64,000 bases of DNA from Bacillus horti (GTDB taxonomy: Bacteria; Bacillota; Bacilli; Caldalkalibacillales; JCM-10596). The notes beneath the pieces are model-generated. The model searched no databases, had not been told where the DNA came from, and was given only the letters and a program-made list of their open reading frames with translations. The stretch is from positions 124,001 through 188,000 of the forward strand of contig NZ_JAUSTY010000004.1 of the NCBI RefSeq assembly GCF_030813115.1, written 5' to 3'. How positions within the stretch are numbered: position 1 is the first letter of the stretch; each line of letters opens with the position of its first letter. Of this stretch, positions 27,293-36,116 are shown piece by piece. The translations under genes and the position numbers were made by a program.

Positions 27293-28201
27293 ATGCAAAA
27301 GATTGAACGACTTATTTCAATCGTTATGATTCTGTTACAAAAAGAGATTGTTTCGGCAACAGAGTTCAGTCATCTCTTTGGTGTTACTAAGCGTACCATT
27401 CAACGGGACATTGAATCATTAAGTTTTGCGAATATCCCTATCTATGCTAAACATGGGTATAGGGGCGGATATGCGCTTATGCAAGAATATAAATTTGATA
27501 AACGATTATTGAATCATAAGGATATCGAAAATATTATTGTAGCTTTAGATGGCTTTGAGCAGCTCACGACTAATCATAATATTCAAATGACGATTCATAA
27601 AATTAAAGGAATGAGTCATGCCGATCTAACACCTGCACTTCATGTAACGTTCTATGATTGGCTAGGAAGAAGCGAAATAAAGAAAGAGCTGACGTTTATC
27701 ATGCAAGCCATTGAAAATCATTGGCTCATTGAATTTGATTATGTGGATCAAAAAGGAAACCTAACACATAGAACAATAGAACCCTATAAACTTCAGCTAA
27801 ATGAGATGAAATGGTACGTCTATGGATATAGCTTAGAACGAGAAGACTACCGAACCTTTAAGTTAACGAGAATAACCAAATTCCAAAGAAAAGGTTCTTT
27901 TGTCCCAAGAATTTTAAAAGAAGACAAAAGAGAAAAAGAAATGGTTGAACAGCGTCACTTGACGAGCGTTGCATTAATGATTGATATTACAGTTAGAGAC
28001 CAATTTATTGAAAGGTATGGCAAGCAATCTGTTACGAAAAAGTCTACGAGAAATTACATAGCACGTATTGAATTACCCGAAAATCAATTTGCTTACCAGT
28101 TTCTCGCTGGTTTCGGTAATAAAATTAAAATTATTGAGCCGGCAAGCTATATCGTTAAATACAGAGCTTTTTTAGAGGAAGCTTTAAGGCTTTATAAATA
28201 A
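27293..28201 (+). CDS. HTH/WYL-domain transcriptional regulator (YafY-like)
   Basis: 302 residues. The N-terminal winged helix contains E-F-S-H-L-F-G-V-T-K-R-T-I-Q-R-D-I (about 26-42) and the G-Y-R-G-G-Y-A-L wing. The WYL core I-E-P-Y-K-L-Q-L-N-E-M-K-W-Y-V-Y-G-Y (about 170-187) and a C-terminal WCX-like segment follow. WYL domains bind nucleic acid or small ligands. The ATG at 27293 follows ATAGGAGG. Divergent from the PhnB-like gene with about 80 bases between. Confidence 0.85.
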   Translation: MQKIERLISIVMILLQKEIVSATEFSHLFGVTKRTIQRDIESLSFANIPIYAKHGYRGGYALMQEYKFDKRLLNHKDIENIIVALDGFEQLTTNHNIQMTIHKIKGMSHADLTPALHVTFYDWLGRSEIKKELTFIMQAIENHWLIEFDYVDQKGNLTHRTIEPYKLQLNEMKWYVYGYSLEREDYRTFKLTRITKFQRKGSFVPRILKEDKREKEMVEQRHLTSVALMIDITVRDQFIERYGKQSVTKKSTRNYIARIELPENQFAYQFLAGFGNKIKIIEPASYIVKYRAFLEEALRLYK

Positions 28202-28258
28202 ATTCTGCTGTTAATCATCATTTTAAGCGGATACTATCCAGCCTCTCTAAATGAATAA

Positions 28259-28288
28259 TTAAAAAGGAGGGTAGCGCCCTCCTTTTTA
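28259..28288 (+). terminator. Terminator after the WYL regulator
   Basis: AAAAAGGAGGG pairs with CCCTCCTTTTT across a short TAGCG loop. Confidence 0.85.
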
Positions 28289-28303
28289 ATGCTCTAAAGT
28301 AGC

Positions 28304-28432
28304 TTATTCGCGTGCAAATGGGTCAAAGGATTAGCTAGCCCTTGGGATGACAGCAGCCACTGCAGGATGAGCTGCTGAGAATTGTAAGGCTGCGGCTTTG
28401 AGGCTAATATTATGGCGCTTTGCAATCACATG
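28304..28432 (-). pseudogene. Aldo/keto reductase fragment
   Basis: The minus strand reads AKRHNISLKAAALQFSAAHP then A-V-A-A-V-I-P-R-A-S-stop, followed in frame by S-F-D-P-F-A-R-E-stop. This is the conserved C-terminal block of aldo/keto reductases of the fucose/galactose dehydrogenase type. Nothing upstream of residue A-K-R remains; the fragment abuts a dispersed repeat at 28427. Confidence 0.65.
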
Positions 28433-28512
28433 CCAATGAAGGCACGTTTTTTGTTATGTGGGGCCAAAGAAGAGACTTAAGGCGACGCCCCACTCGGAAG
28501 AAGTGAAGAAGT
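28424..28512 (+). repeat. Dispersed repeat, copy 1
   Basis: The stretch from ATCACATGCCAATGAAGGCA through TTTTGTTATGTGGGGCCAAA to GAAGTGAAGAAGTAG aligns (about three quarters identical by eye) with 33150-33240, just downstream of merR. No coding frame is convincing. The rest of 28513-28690 shows no gene. Confidence 0.5.
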
Positions 28513-28698
28513 AGCTTCGAGATTAAGCTTCAATGGAGGAGTATGGCGTCTAAATCAGCCTTAGCGCTCTACTTAGGAGAATTTGTCGAAATGGAACTAA
28601 TAATGCCAGATTGAAAACTGACTTAGGTGGATGTAACCAGTTCATTGAAAACGCTTATCTTATAATTGACGGGGATTGCGATAATTTTCGAAGTTCCC

Positions 28699-28724
28699 GT
28701 TTAATTCCAAATGTTTAGGGGTAA
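28699..28724 (+). promoter_or_regulatory. Sigma-B-type promoter of katE
   Basis: GTTTAA (28699-28704), 14-base spacer, GGGTAA (28719-28724) matches the sigma-B consensus GTTTAA-N12-15-GGGWAW, 60 bases before the katE start. Bacillus subtilis katE is a known sigma-B general-stress gene. Confidence 0.65.
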
Positions 28725-28783
28725 TTACTGCTTGTATACGTTAAACTCTTTCACATTTTCACGCCTAGGAGGGACAAGACTGT

Positions 28784-30826
28784 ATGAGCAACAAGAAACA
28801 ACCATCCAACCGAAAGCAGGAGCAGCTTGAGCAGTACCGGGTCGACGATCGAGGACAAGCGATGACGACTAATCAAGGACTTAAAGTATCCGAAGACGAG
28901 TTCTCGTTAAAGGCGGGAGCAAGGGGCCCGACGCTGATGGAAGATTTTCAGTTCCGGGAAAAAATGACACATTTTGACCACGAACGCATTCCCGAGCGGA
29001 TTGTGCATGCCCGCGGTTTCGCAGCGCACGGCGATTTTCAATTATATGAATCACTCGAAGCGTACACCAAAGCGAAATTCCTCACTGATACCTCGGTCGT
29101 CACGCCGGTGTTTGTCCGTTTTTCTACGGTTGCCGGTTCGCGCGGATCGGCCGAAACGGTGCGAGACGCACGTGGATTTGCAACGAAATTTTATACGGAA
29201 GAGGGAAATTATGATCTAGTCGGAAACAACATTCCGGTGTTTTTCATTCAGGATGCGATGAAGTTCCCAGATTTGGTTCACGCCGTAAAGCCGGAACCGC
29301 ATAACGAAATGCCGCAGGCGGCATCGGCGCACGACACGTTCTGGGATTTCGTCGCCAACAACCAGGAGACCGCTCATATGGTCATGTGGAAGATGTCGGG
29401 CAGGGCGGTGCCACGAAGCTTGCGCATGATGGAAGGATTCGGCGTTCACACGTTCCGGCTCGTCAATGCGGAAGGCAAATCGCATTTTGTTAAATTTCAT
29501 TGGAAGCCGGTTCTGGGCGTACACTCGCTCGTCTGGGACGAAGCGCAGAAAATATCCGGCAAGGACCCAGACTTTCACCGGCGCGATCTATACGAATCGA
29601 TTGAGAACGGAGATTATCCCGAGTATGAGCTAGGTTTGCAGTTGCTGGAGGAAGAGGACGAGTTCAAATTTGATTTTGATATCCTCGATCCTACCAAAAT
29701 CTGGCCGGAGGAGGAAGTGCCGGTCAAGCTGGTGGGCAAGCTTACGTTAAATCGTAATGTCGACAATGTGTTCGCGGAAGCTGAGCAAGTGGCCTTCCAT
29801 CCCGGACACGTCGTGCCAGGCATAGACTTTACGAACGATCCGTTACTGCAGGGCCGACTTTTTTCATATACGGATACACAGTTGATTCGGCTGGGTGGTC
29901 CGAACTTCCACGAGCTTCCCATAAATCGCCCGGTATGTCCGTTTCACAATAACCAGCGTGACGGATATGGACGTCACACGATTAACAGGGGGCCAGTAAG
30001 TTATCACAAAAACGCGATCGCAGGCAACACACCTTCTCCGGTTAGCGAGGAAGAGGGAGGATATGCCCACTATCAAGAGAAGATAGACGCACATAAAGTC
30101 CGGGCACGTAGCGATAGTTTCAAGGATCATTTCAGCCAGGCGGCGATGTTCTGGAACAGCATGAGCAAACCGGAGCAAGAACATATCGTGTCTGCATTCA
30201 GCTTCGAGCTGGGCAAACTGGAGCGAGAATCGATTCAGAAAGCCGTGGTGGACATGTTCGCCAATGTAAACTACGATATGGCGTCCCGTGTGGCGGAAGC
30301 GGTCGGCGTTCAAGCGCCGGAGAAGAAGCCGGAGCCGTCCACGGCGAGTTCTCCCGCCTTAAGTCAGGAGAACACGATTTTCACCGCGCGTACTAGGAAG
30401 GTCGGCGTGCTGGTAAGCGAAGGGTTCGACGGGCCGCAAGTACAGGACATCCTGGACAAACTCGAGAAGGCCGGGGTGCAAGCGGAGATTGTTGCCGAGA
30501 GGCTAGGTCAAATTCAAGGCACGAATGGCGTATCGTTGAAGGTCAAGCATACGACGCTCACTTCCGATTCTGTGTTGTTTGACGCACTGTTCGCCGCAGG
30601 GGGAGACGCCAATGCAAATTTCAGCAAACAAGCGGCATACTTCCTGACGGAGGCGTTCGAACACGCAAAGCCGATCGCGGCGCACGGACAAGGCGAAGGG
30701 TGGTTGGAGGACAGCATGAAAGGCGCACCTGGCGTGCTTGTTCAAGACAGCGCACAAGCCGAATTCGGGGAAGCGTTCGTCGAATTGATCTCCAAACACC
30801 GGTTCTGGAACCGGGAAGAAGCGTAA
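28784..30826 (+). CDS. katE: Large-subunit (clade 2) catalase with DJ-1/PfpI-like C-terminal domain
   Basis: 680 residues. The haem catalase core (about 30-510) contains the distal His block [12 protein letters not shown], the Asn block [10 protein letters not shown] and the proximal tyrosine motif R-L-F-S-Y-T-D-T-Q. From about 535 a flavodoxin/DJ-1-like domain follows ([13 protein letters not shown]), as in HPII and Bacillus KatE. It disproportionates hydrogen peroxide. GGAGGG precedes the ATG and a sigma-B-type promoter lies upstream. Base composition is markedly richer in G and C than the genes on either side, suggesting transfer. A partial copy of its 3' end lies at 26291. Confidence 0.95.
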   Translation: MSNKKQPSNRKQEQLEQYRVDDRGQAMTTNQGLKVSEDEFSLKAGARGPTLMEDFQFREKMTHFDHERIPERIVHARGFAAHGDFQLYESLEAYTKAKFLTDTSVVTPVFVRFSTVAGSRGSAETVRDARGFATKFYTEEGNYDLVGNNIPVFFIQDAMKFPDLVHAVKPEPHNEMPQAASAHDTFWDFVANNQETAHMVMWKMSGRAVPRSLRMMEGFGVHTFRLVNAEGKSHFVKFHWKPVLGVHSLVWDEAQKISGKDPDFHRRDLYESIENGDYPEYELGLQLLEEEDEFKFDFDILDPTKIWPEEEVPVKLVGKLTLNRNVDNVFAEAEQVAFHPGHVVPGIDFTNDPLLQGRLFSYTDTQLIRLGGPNFHELPINRPVCPFHNNQRDGYGRHTINRGPVSYHKNAIAGNTPSPVSEEEGGYAHYQEKIDAHKVRARSDSFKDHFSQAAMFWNSMSKPEQEHIVSAFSFELGKLERESIQKAVVDMFANVNYDMASRVAEAVGVQAPEKKPEPSTASSPALSQENTIFTARTRKVGVLVSEGFDGPQVQDILDKLEKAGVQAEIVAERLGQIQGTNGVSLKVKHTTLTSDSVLFDALFAAGGDANANFSKQAAYFLTEAFEHAKPIAAHGQGEGWLEDSMKGAPGVLVQDSAQAEFGEAFVELISKHRFWNREEA

Positions 30827-30836
30827 TCGTGAAGGA

Positions 30837-30891
30837 GGGGCTGTCCAGAAAGTCAGTGGAAAATGACTGACTACTGGACAGCCCCGTTTTT
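30837..30891 (+). terminator. Terminator after katE
   Basis: GGGGCTGTCCA pairs with TGGACAGCCCC, with an inner GTCAGT/ACTGAC arm, followed by GTTTTTG. The same stem is partly preserved in the copy near 26459. Confidence 0.9.
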
Positions 30892-30934
30892 GTTAATGTA
30901 AAGAAGTACACAATACCATGCAACAGACCTGTAT

Positions 30935-32158
30935 TCAATAGTTAGATGTGTAATTTCTGTACGTTTTCCCCTTCCATAAAGTGATAAGAGCAATCATTAA
31001 TCCGACGATAGAAAAGGACAAAATTACCAATTGAATATCAAATCCTCTAGAAACTAGTAATGTTACACTTGCATAGGCAAGCGGATCAAACCCGTTCATG
31101 GCTAAGAAGATAATACTCATGACCCTCCCCATAATACGAGGATCCGTATCTTCCTGTGCTGAAGTGAAGAATGGGATTGAAACAAATGTCATGGTAAATC
31201 CAATTAAGAACGCTAATGCTGTCAAAATATATAAATTAGGAATTTGACTGAATGCTATAGCTACAAGTAATGTTGCAATTAATCCTACAATCGAGGTTAA
31301 TCCCCTACGACGCATTTTGACCATCCCGATTATTGCTGTACTTACTAGCATCCCGATCCCTAAAGCAGCATCAATGTAACTAAGATTAATGGGTGAGCCT
31401 CCATACGTTTCTACTAGAATTGGAATGGCAATAGAGATCGCTCCGAAAGCAAAGAAATTTAACGTAATTAAAATAAGAATACCTGTCATTAAAAATTTAC
31501 TTGCTTTTACATAGGAAAATCCTTCTATGAAATCCTTAAGCGGTGTTTGTTTAATGGTGTTGTCTACGGGACCTTCTTTTAAGAAAGGTGGAAACATAAA
31601 AAAGGCAGACAAAAGAACGATAATAGCCGCAACTAAGTAACCAGTTGTTACGCCACCGAATTCCATGACACTCCCAGATATAATAGGTCCAATAACAAAA
31701 CCAATCTGGCCCAATCCCTGAATAACGGCATTGGCTTGTTTTATTTGGCTTTTCGGCACTATTTTCGGGATTAGTGATGTTCCAGCTGGTCCAGAAAAAG
31801 CATCTAATGTTCCAAAAAAGAATCCCAAAATAATCAGGTACACAAATGTTAATTGATTGGCATTGTTCAGTAAAAATATAGTAACGAGTAGAATACCTTG
31901 GATGGTACTCGTACTGAACATAATTGTCGTCTTCTTGAATTTATCAGCGAGAACCCCACCAAATGCCATCATAAAAATACGTGGCACAGTAATGGCAATG
32001 AGTATAATGCCTAATGAACTAGCAGAACCTAAATCAGAAATGACAAACCAAGTTGTTGTCATGAAAAACATGGTAAATCCGATAATCGCTAAAAAGCTAC
32101 CGAGAAATAGAAATAAAAAAGGGCGATTTTTAAATAAAGATTGATTTTGTTGCTCCAT
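30935..32158 (-). CDS. MFS exporter, macrolide-efflux-like (DHA3)
   Basis: 407 residues, 12 predicted helices. The start MEQQNQSLFKNRPFLFLFLG is typical of MefA/YfmO-like members; G-G-V-L-A-D-K-F-K-K-T is the cytoplasmic loop 2-3 motif. The loop between helices 10 and 11 carries Q-E-D-T-D-P-R-I-M-G-R-V-M-S. The ATG at 32158 was preferred because GAGGAAGG precedes it; a TTG six codons upstream is open. The drug is unknown. It is divergent from a MerR regulator and shares a MerR-style promoter with it. A fragment of a relative lies at 9302. Confidence 0.85.
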   Translation of the reverse strand: MEQQNQSLFKNRPFLFLFLGSFLAIIGFTMFFMTTTWFVISDLGSASSLGIILIAITVPRIFMMAFGGVLADKFKKTTIMFSTSTIQGILLVTIFLLNNANQLTFVYLIILGFFFGTLDAFSGPAGTSLIPKIVPKSQIKQANAVIQGLGQIGFVIGPIISGSVMEFGGVTTGYLVAAIIVLLSAFFMFPPFLKEGPVDNTIKQTPLKDFIEGFSYVKASKFLMTGILILITLNFFAFGAISIAIPILVETYGGSPINLSYIDAALGIGMLVSTAIIGMVKMRRRGLTSIVGLIATLLVAIAFSQIPNLYILTALAFLIGFTMTFVSIPFFTSAQEDTDPRIMGRVMSIIFLAMNGFDPLAYASVTLLVSRGFDIQLVILSFSIVGLMIALITLWKGKTYRNYTSNY

Positions 32159-32192
32159 ATATAACCTTCCTCTCAACTTTAATATAGAACCG

Positions 32193-32326
32193 ATTATAGG
32201 TTGTGACGTAATGTCCTGAGCAAGCTTTATTTTAATAAAAAATATCCCGATCTAGTTTCTTTAAATTTATTGTTATTAAAACTATTAAAAGGGTATTGAT
32301 TGTGACGTTACGTAACAGGATATAAT
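32193..32326. promoter_or_regulatory. Divergent MerR-type promoters with 19-base spacers
   Basis: Leftward (mfs): -35 TTGCTC and -10 TATAAT (plus-strand positions 32218-32223 and 32193-32198), spacer 19. Rightward (merR): TTGATT (32296-32301), spacer 19, TATAAT (32321-32326), holding the palindrome GTTACGTAAC (32307-32316). Both spacers contain a TTACGT core next to GACGT or GTCAC, and 19 bases is the hallmark of MerR-activated promoters. Confidence 0.65.
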
Positions 32327-32346
32327 TCAGTAGAGGAGGTCTTAAC

Positions 32347-33099
32347 ATGGAAGTGACAATTGGTCAGTTTGCAAAATTAGTAGGTTCAACGGTGAGAACA
32401 CTACGGTACTACGATAAGATTGAGATACTTACTCCGAAAAAATATAATAAACATGGTCAAAAAATATATACACAATTAGACTGGGAGCTTTTTCAGCAAA
32501 TCATGATTTTAAAACATCTTGGTTTATCTCTAAATGAAATCAAAGAACAATTGACTAATGAGAAGTTAAACAGTCGAGAGCTATTGCAGGTACAGAAGCA
32601 GTTAATTGAACAAAAACAAGCAGAGTTAAATGAGATTTTAGAAGTCATTACAAGAATGGAGCGGCTGTACAACATTGAAGGTGTTTCTGAGGAAGAATTA
32701 AATGAGTTTTCTTTTATTATGCTTGATTTATTTAGGCGGGAGAAAAAACAAATCCAGGTCATAGAAACATATTTTATGGCTGACAAGCAGCTCATGAAAG
32801 AAATAAAGCTACTAAATGATCCGGAATATAAGGAGAAAATGGATCGAGAATTATGGAATTTACTTCAGGCGATAAGAACGGCGATTCAGTTTAATGATTC
32901 TACAAGCCACAAAAAAGTACAAGAAATTTTAAGTAATATGGATGCTTTATCTCCAGCGAGTAGAAGCTTTTTAAGTCTTTCGGATGACCCTAATTTTCTT
33001 GCCGAGCACCAGCAAGTGTTTAATAATTTTTTTCCTGAAGACATAGCTGAATATATATATAAAGAAATGAGATCGTATTATGATGATAAAGAAGAGTAA
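32347..33099 (+). CDS. MerR-family transcriptional regulator
   Basis: 250 residues. The MerR winged helix is IGQFAKLVGSTVRTLRYYDK (about 5-24), then I-L-K-H-L-G-L-S-L-N-E-I-K-E-Q-L and a dimer coiled coil (about 75-118). The C-terminal 130 residues form a TipAS-like helical domain without the metal cysteines of MerR/CueR, so a drug-like ligand is more likely. GGAGG precedes the ATG. It probably activates the divergent MFS exporter. A copy of its 3' end is found at 26510-26644. Confidence 0.88.
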   Translation: MEVTIGQFAKLVGSTVRTLRYYDKIEILTPKKYNKHGQKIYTQLDWELFQQIMILKHLGLSLNEIKEQLTNEKLNSRELLQVQKQLIEQKQAELNEILEVITRMERLYNIEGVSEEELNEFSFIMLDLFRREKKQIQVIETYFMADKQLMKEIKLLNDPEYKEKMDRELWNLLQAIRTAIQFNDSTSHKKVQEILSNMDALSPASRSFLSLSDDPNFLAEHQQVFNNFFPEDIAEYIYKEMRSYYDDKEE

Positions 33100-33149
33100 A
33101 GCTTAAATTGTAATCGAATTGTAGGGTTGGTAATGCAAGCCAATAACTC

Positions 33150-33240
33150 ATCATCACATGTCAATGAAGACAGGTTTTTGTTATGTGGAGTCAAAGGAGA
33201 GACCCCCAAGAGGACGTCCACACGGACGGAATGAAGTCTT
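33150..33240 (+). repeat. Dispersed repeat, copy 2
   Basis: Partner of the repeat at 28424-28512: ATCACATGTCAATGAAGACA, then TTTTTGTTATGTGGAGTCAA and ACGGAATGAAGTC. It lies between the ends of the convergent merR and CPBP genes and touches the latter's stop. Confidence 0.5.
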
Positions 33241-34045
33241 ACTCTGGTTTGACCTCATTCCAATCCGGCTGTTTTTTAATAAAAAGCTGTAAGGTAACAA
33301 TGGAGAATGAGAACGGAATAATCCCTAGAATCATCATTTCTATCAGACCAGGTGAACTGATCGAGATATCATATTCTCCACGATTCGTAAAAAACTGCTG
33401 CATGGTCTGAAATGCCAAGTGCAAGCCGATTGCTGACCAAACATTTTGCGTCACAACACGGACGATTCCAATGACGACCCCTACACCAAAGAAAATAATG
33501 ATGCGGGACCAATCCGATGCTGCGCCAATCATGAAGGCAAACAGCACAAACAGGATTGCTTGACCAATAACGGCTTGCCTTCTTGACCATGCATGATTCA
33601 GGTTGCGATAGAAATATCCGCGGAATAGTAGCTCTTCGGGAAAGGCCTCATATAAGAATACGAGGAGCATGACGGTCAATACGGCAAGGAGAAATTCTCC
33701 TGCTGACATCTGTATGCTCACTGATGTCCATCCCATTAAAATAAACACGGTCAGTGCGCCAGCCGCAGGGATCGAATAGCACAACGCTCCAATCAGGAAA
33801 GATTTCCAGCCAGCTCTAAAGGAAGTGAGGCGCAATCCTTTCCAGGGTCTACGGTCTAAATATCGACGAGCTAAAATGACAATTGGGATAATGAGAAGGG
33901 AAATGAAGATCGCGGACATCGCATGGTTCGTTCTGCTGTACTCCTCGTCAGACAAAAAGCCGTTTAAAATCCAAACAAGTGTCGCCAGAGAAAAAACAAT
34001 TGCTATTCTCCATATAAGATGGAGGCGTTTTTGAGAAGCAGACAT
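33239..34045 (-). CDS. CPBP-family intramembrane metalloprotease
   Basis: 268 residues, about eight hydrophobic helices. The Abi/CPBP motif 1 E-E-L-L-F-R-G-Y-F (EEXXXR, about 138-146) and a later motif with His in S-A-I-G-L-H-L-A-F-Q (about 213) are the expected glutamate and histidine residues. The family includes type II CAAX prenyl proteases and bacteriocin-immunity proteins; the substrate is unknown. GGAGGT precedes the ATG. The 304 bases upstream (34046-34349) hold no supported gene. Confidence 0.85.
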   Translation of the reverse strand: MSASQKRLHLIWRIAIVFSLATLVWILNGFLSDEEYSRTNHAMSAIFISLLIIPIVILARRYLDRRPWKGLRLTSFRAGWKSFLIGALCYSIPAAGALTVFILMGWTSVSIQMSAGEFLLAVLTVMLLVFLYEAFPEELLFRGYFYRNLNHAWSRRQAVIGQAILFVLFAFMIGAASDWSRIIIFFGVGVVIGIVRVVTQNVWSAIGLHLAFQTMQQFFTNRGEYDISISSPGLIEMMILGIIPFSFSIVTLQLFIKKQPDWNEVKPE

Positions 34046-34349
34046 GTTTTAAACCTCCTGTCCATTAATCGAATCTTTTAATCGTAAGTGCCTTGTTTAA
34101 ACAATAGCATTGTAAAAAGGACAGCTGTAGTGACATTTGTAACAAGTTGTGTTCTCTTTAGTTCACATTTTGAATGATGACATTATTAGAATAAAAGACT
34201 CGTTGTGGAGAATGAATAAAAATAAAAGGATCCTAGTAGCATGGTCCCTTTATTTTATCCAAACTTATTTTTTAATTATCTGCTTGCTATGTTTTAACTG
34301 TTTTTACCACCCATGGGCCATTGTAGTCGTAACAAAGCCAATATATGAT

Positions 34350-36116
34350 TTACAAATAGCTCAGCTTTTCGTTCACCTCTCTTGATGTTATTTTCCAGCT
34401 TCGAGCGTTAAGTCTACGATGCCATAATTCCTTATAGATTCCTTCTTGACCTATTAATTCATCATGTTTCCCTTTTTGAACAAGCTTCCCGTGATCCATG
34501 ACTAGGATTTGGTCAGCTGATTTGATCGTAGAAAGTCGGTGCGCAATAACCAAGACTGTCTTCTGTTTGACCAATTCATCTATCGCTTGCTGAATGTAAT
34601 GCTCGTTATCAGGATCTACGTTGGCTGTGGCTTCATCCAATAAAATGATAGGGGCATCCTTAAGAATTGCCCTAGCGATAGATATACGCTGCTTTTCGCC
34701 ACCTGATAATGTCGCTCCTGCTTCTCCAACAATTGTATCGTACCCTTGCTCCAATGACATAATGAAGTCGTGACACCGTGCCTTGCGTGCAGCTCTTATG
34801 ATCTCTTCTTTAGTAGCAGCAGGGTTACCAAATTTGATGTTGTTGTAAATGGTGTCTTGGAATAAATAAACTTTTTGAAACACCATACTGATATGGTGCA
34901 ATAGGCTTTCATTGGTCATTTTTTTAACATTAACTCCACCGATCTTGACTTCTCCTTCCTGTACATCCCAAAACCTAACAATTAAATTAGCGATTGTAGT
35001 TTTTCCTGATCCTGACATCCCTACTAGAGCTGTTTTGCTTCGCTCAGGTACTTGAAAGCTAACATCCCTTAACGTTGTCTGTTCATCATAAGAAAAATGA
35101 ACTTTATTAAAAGTAATATCATAATGGTCTAGTTTTAATTGTTGGCTGTCAGCATCTTGAATTGGAGTTTCTTTGAGCTTTTCATAACGATCCAGTCCAG
35201 CCTCCATTAAACGAATATGTCCGGTTAAAGCAGCTAGCGCCTGTACAGGTATAAAGAGATAAAAGACATAAATCACTAGAACTAGAACCAGCGATAAGGG
35301 ATTGCTTCCTTCAAGATAGAACCAGGAGGCCAAGAAAATAGTTAGGGCAATAGCAACAGAAAACCAAGTTTTAAAATAAATCGTTGGGGGAGAAAAAGTT
35401 TCTTCGAACTGAATGGCATGATCCCTCGTGCTTTGGATTGCATCTTTAAGTGTTTTCGCTTTTCTAGCTGTCATATTCAGTGATTTGATGATGGCAATAC
35501 CCCGTACGTACTCCAAAACAGATGAAGTTAACTTTGCTTGTTGAGCTTGACGTATACGAGATTGAATACGTCCAACCCCCTGCAGCTTGCTAAGTGAAAA
35601 CAGTCCCCCAATGGACAAAAGGAGCGTGAATAGGCCAATTCGCCAATCCAAAACCATTAGAATGATGCAGCCAATGGCTAAGCTTAAGTAGCCATTTATC
35701 ACCTTATCCATGGCGTTCATACCATGTTCTTCAATGAATAATAAATCATTTGAAATGACCGAACTAATATTTCCGATGCTTCCTTCCTTAAAGTGACTCA
35801 TCGGGAATCGTTTTAAGCGATCACCGATCTCAATCCGCTCTCTAGCGCAGATTTCGTAGGCAGTTCCGCTTTGCCAGGTTAAAAAAAGACGTCTTAATAA
35901 GATTCGAATGAATAGAGCCGCAGCCATGACGATGAAGCTCAGCCAAGCATCTGTTGCCGTTAACGTTTGCTCCAGCATTTTGCTAAGCAGGTAGAGAACG
36001 ACGAAAATCGGGACGTTAGAAAATAATGATTCCAGAAAACTGATGACGAAAGCCCGTTTAATCCTTCCAGAAAAAGATCCGGATAAAGTTAACATTCGAC
36101 CAATAAACTTAAGCAT
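34350..36116 (-). CDS. ABC half-transporter, exporter fold (second subunit; YbtPQ/IrtAB-like)
   Basis: 588 residues: six-helix membrane domain (1-310) and nucleotide-binding domain. Walker A is VGMSGSGKTT (about 370), Q-loop V-F-Q-K-V, signature LSGGEKQ, Walker B IILLDEATANVD, H-loop VIAHRLST. All look intact. It starts inside the end of the preceding ABC gene (8-base overlap, GGGAGG site), so the two form a heterodimer. Exporter-fold pairs of the YbtP/YbtQ and IrtA/IrtB type import metal-siderophore complexes; that match is my reading of context, not proved by sequence. Confidence 0.75.
   Translation of the reverse strand: MLKFIGRMLTLSGSFSGRIKRAFVISFLESLFSNVPIFVVLYLLSKMLEQTLTATDAWLSFIVMAAALFIRILLRRLFLTWQSGTAYEICARERIEIGDRLKRFPMSHFKEGSIGNISSVISNDLLFIEEHGMNAMDKVINGYLSLAIGCIILMVLDWRIGLFTLLLSIGGLFSLSKLQGVGRIQSRIRQAQQAKLTSSVLEYVRGIAIIKSLNMTARKAKTLKDAIQSTRDHAIQFEETFSPPTIYFKTWFSVAIALTIFLASWFYLEGSNPLSLVLVLVIYVFYLFIPVQALAALTGHIRLMEAGLDRYEKLKETPIQDADSQQLKLDHYDITFNKVHFSYDEQTTLRDVSFQVPERSKTALVGMSGSGKTTIANLIVRFWDVQEGEVKIGGVNVKKMTNESLLHHISMVFQKVYLFQDTIYNNIKFGNPAATKEEIIRAARKARCHDFIMSLEQGYDTIVGEAGATLSGGEKQRISIARAILKDAPIILLDEATANVDPDNEHYIQQAIDELVKQKTVLVIAHRLSTIKSADQILVMDHGKLVQKGKHDELIGQEGIYKELWHRRLNARSWKITSREVNEKLSYL

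Noticed and set aside
34149-34385. Possible 78-residue hydrophobic protein on the plus strand
   Set aside because: No ribosome site, no family, and it overlaps the end of an ABC gene on the other strand.
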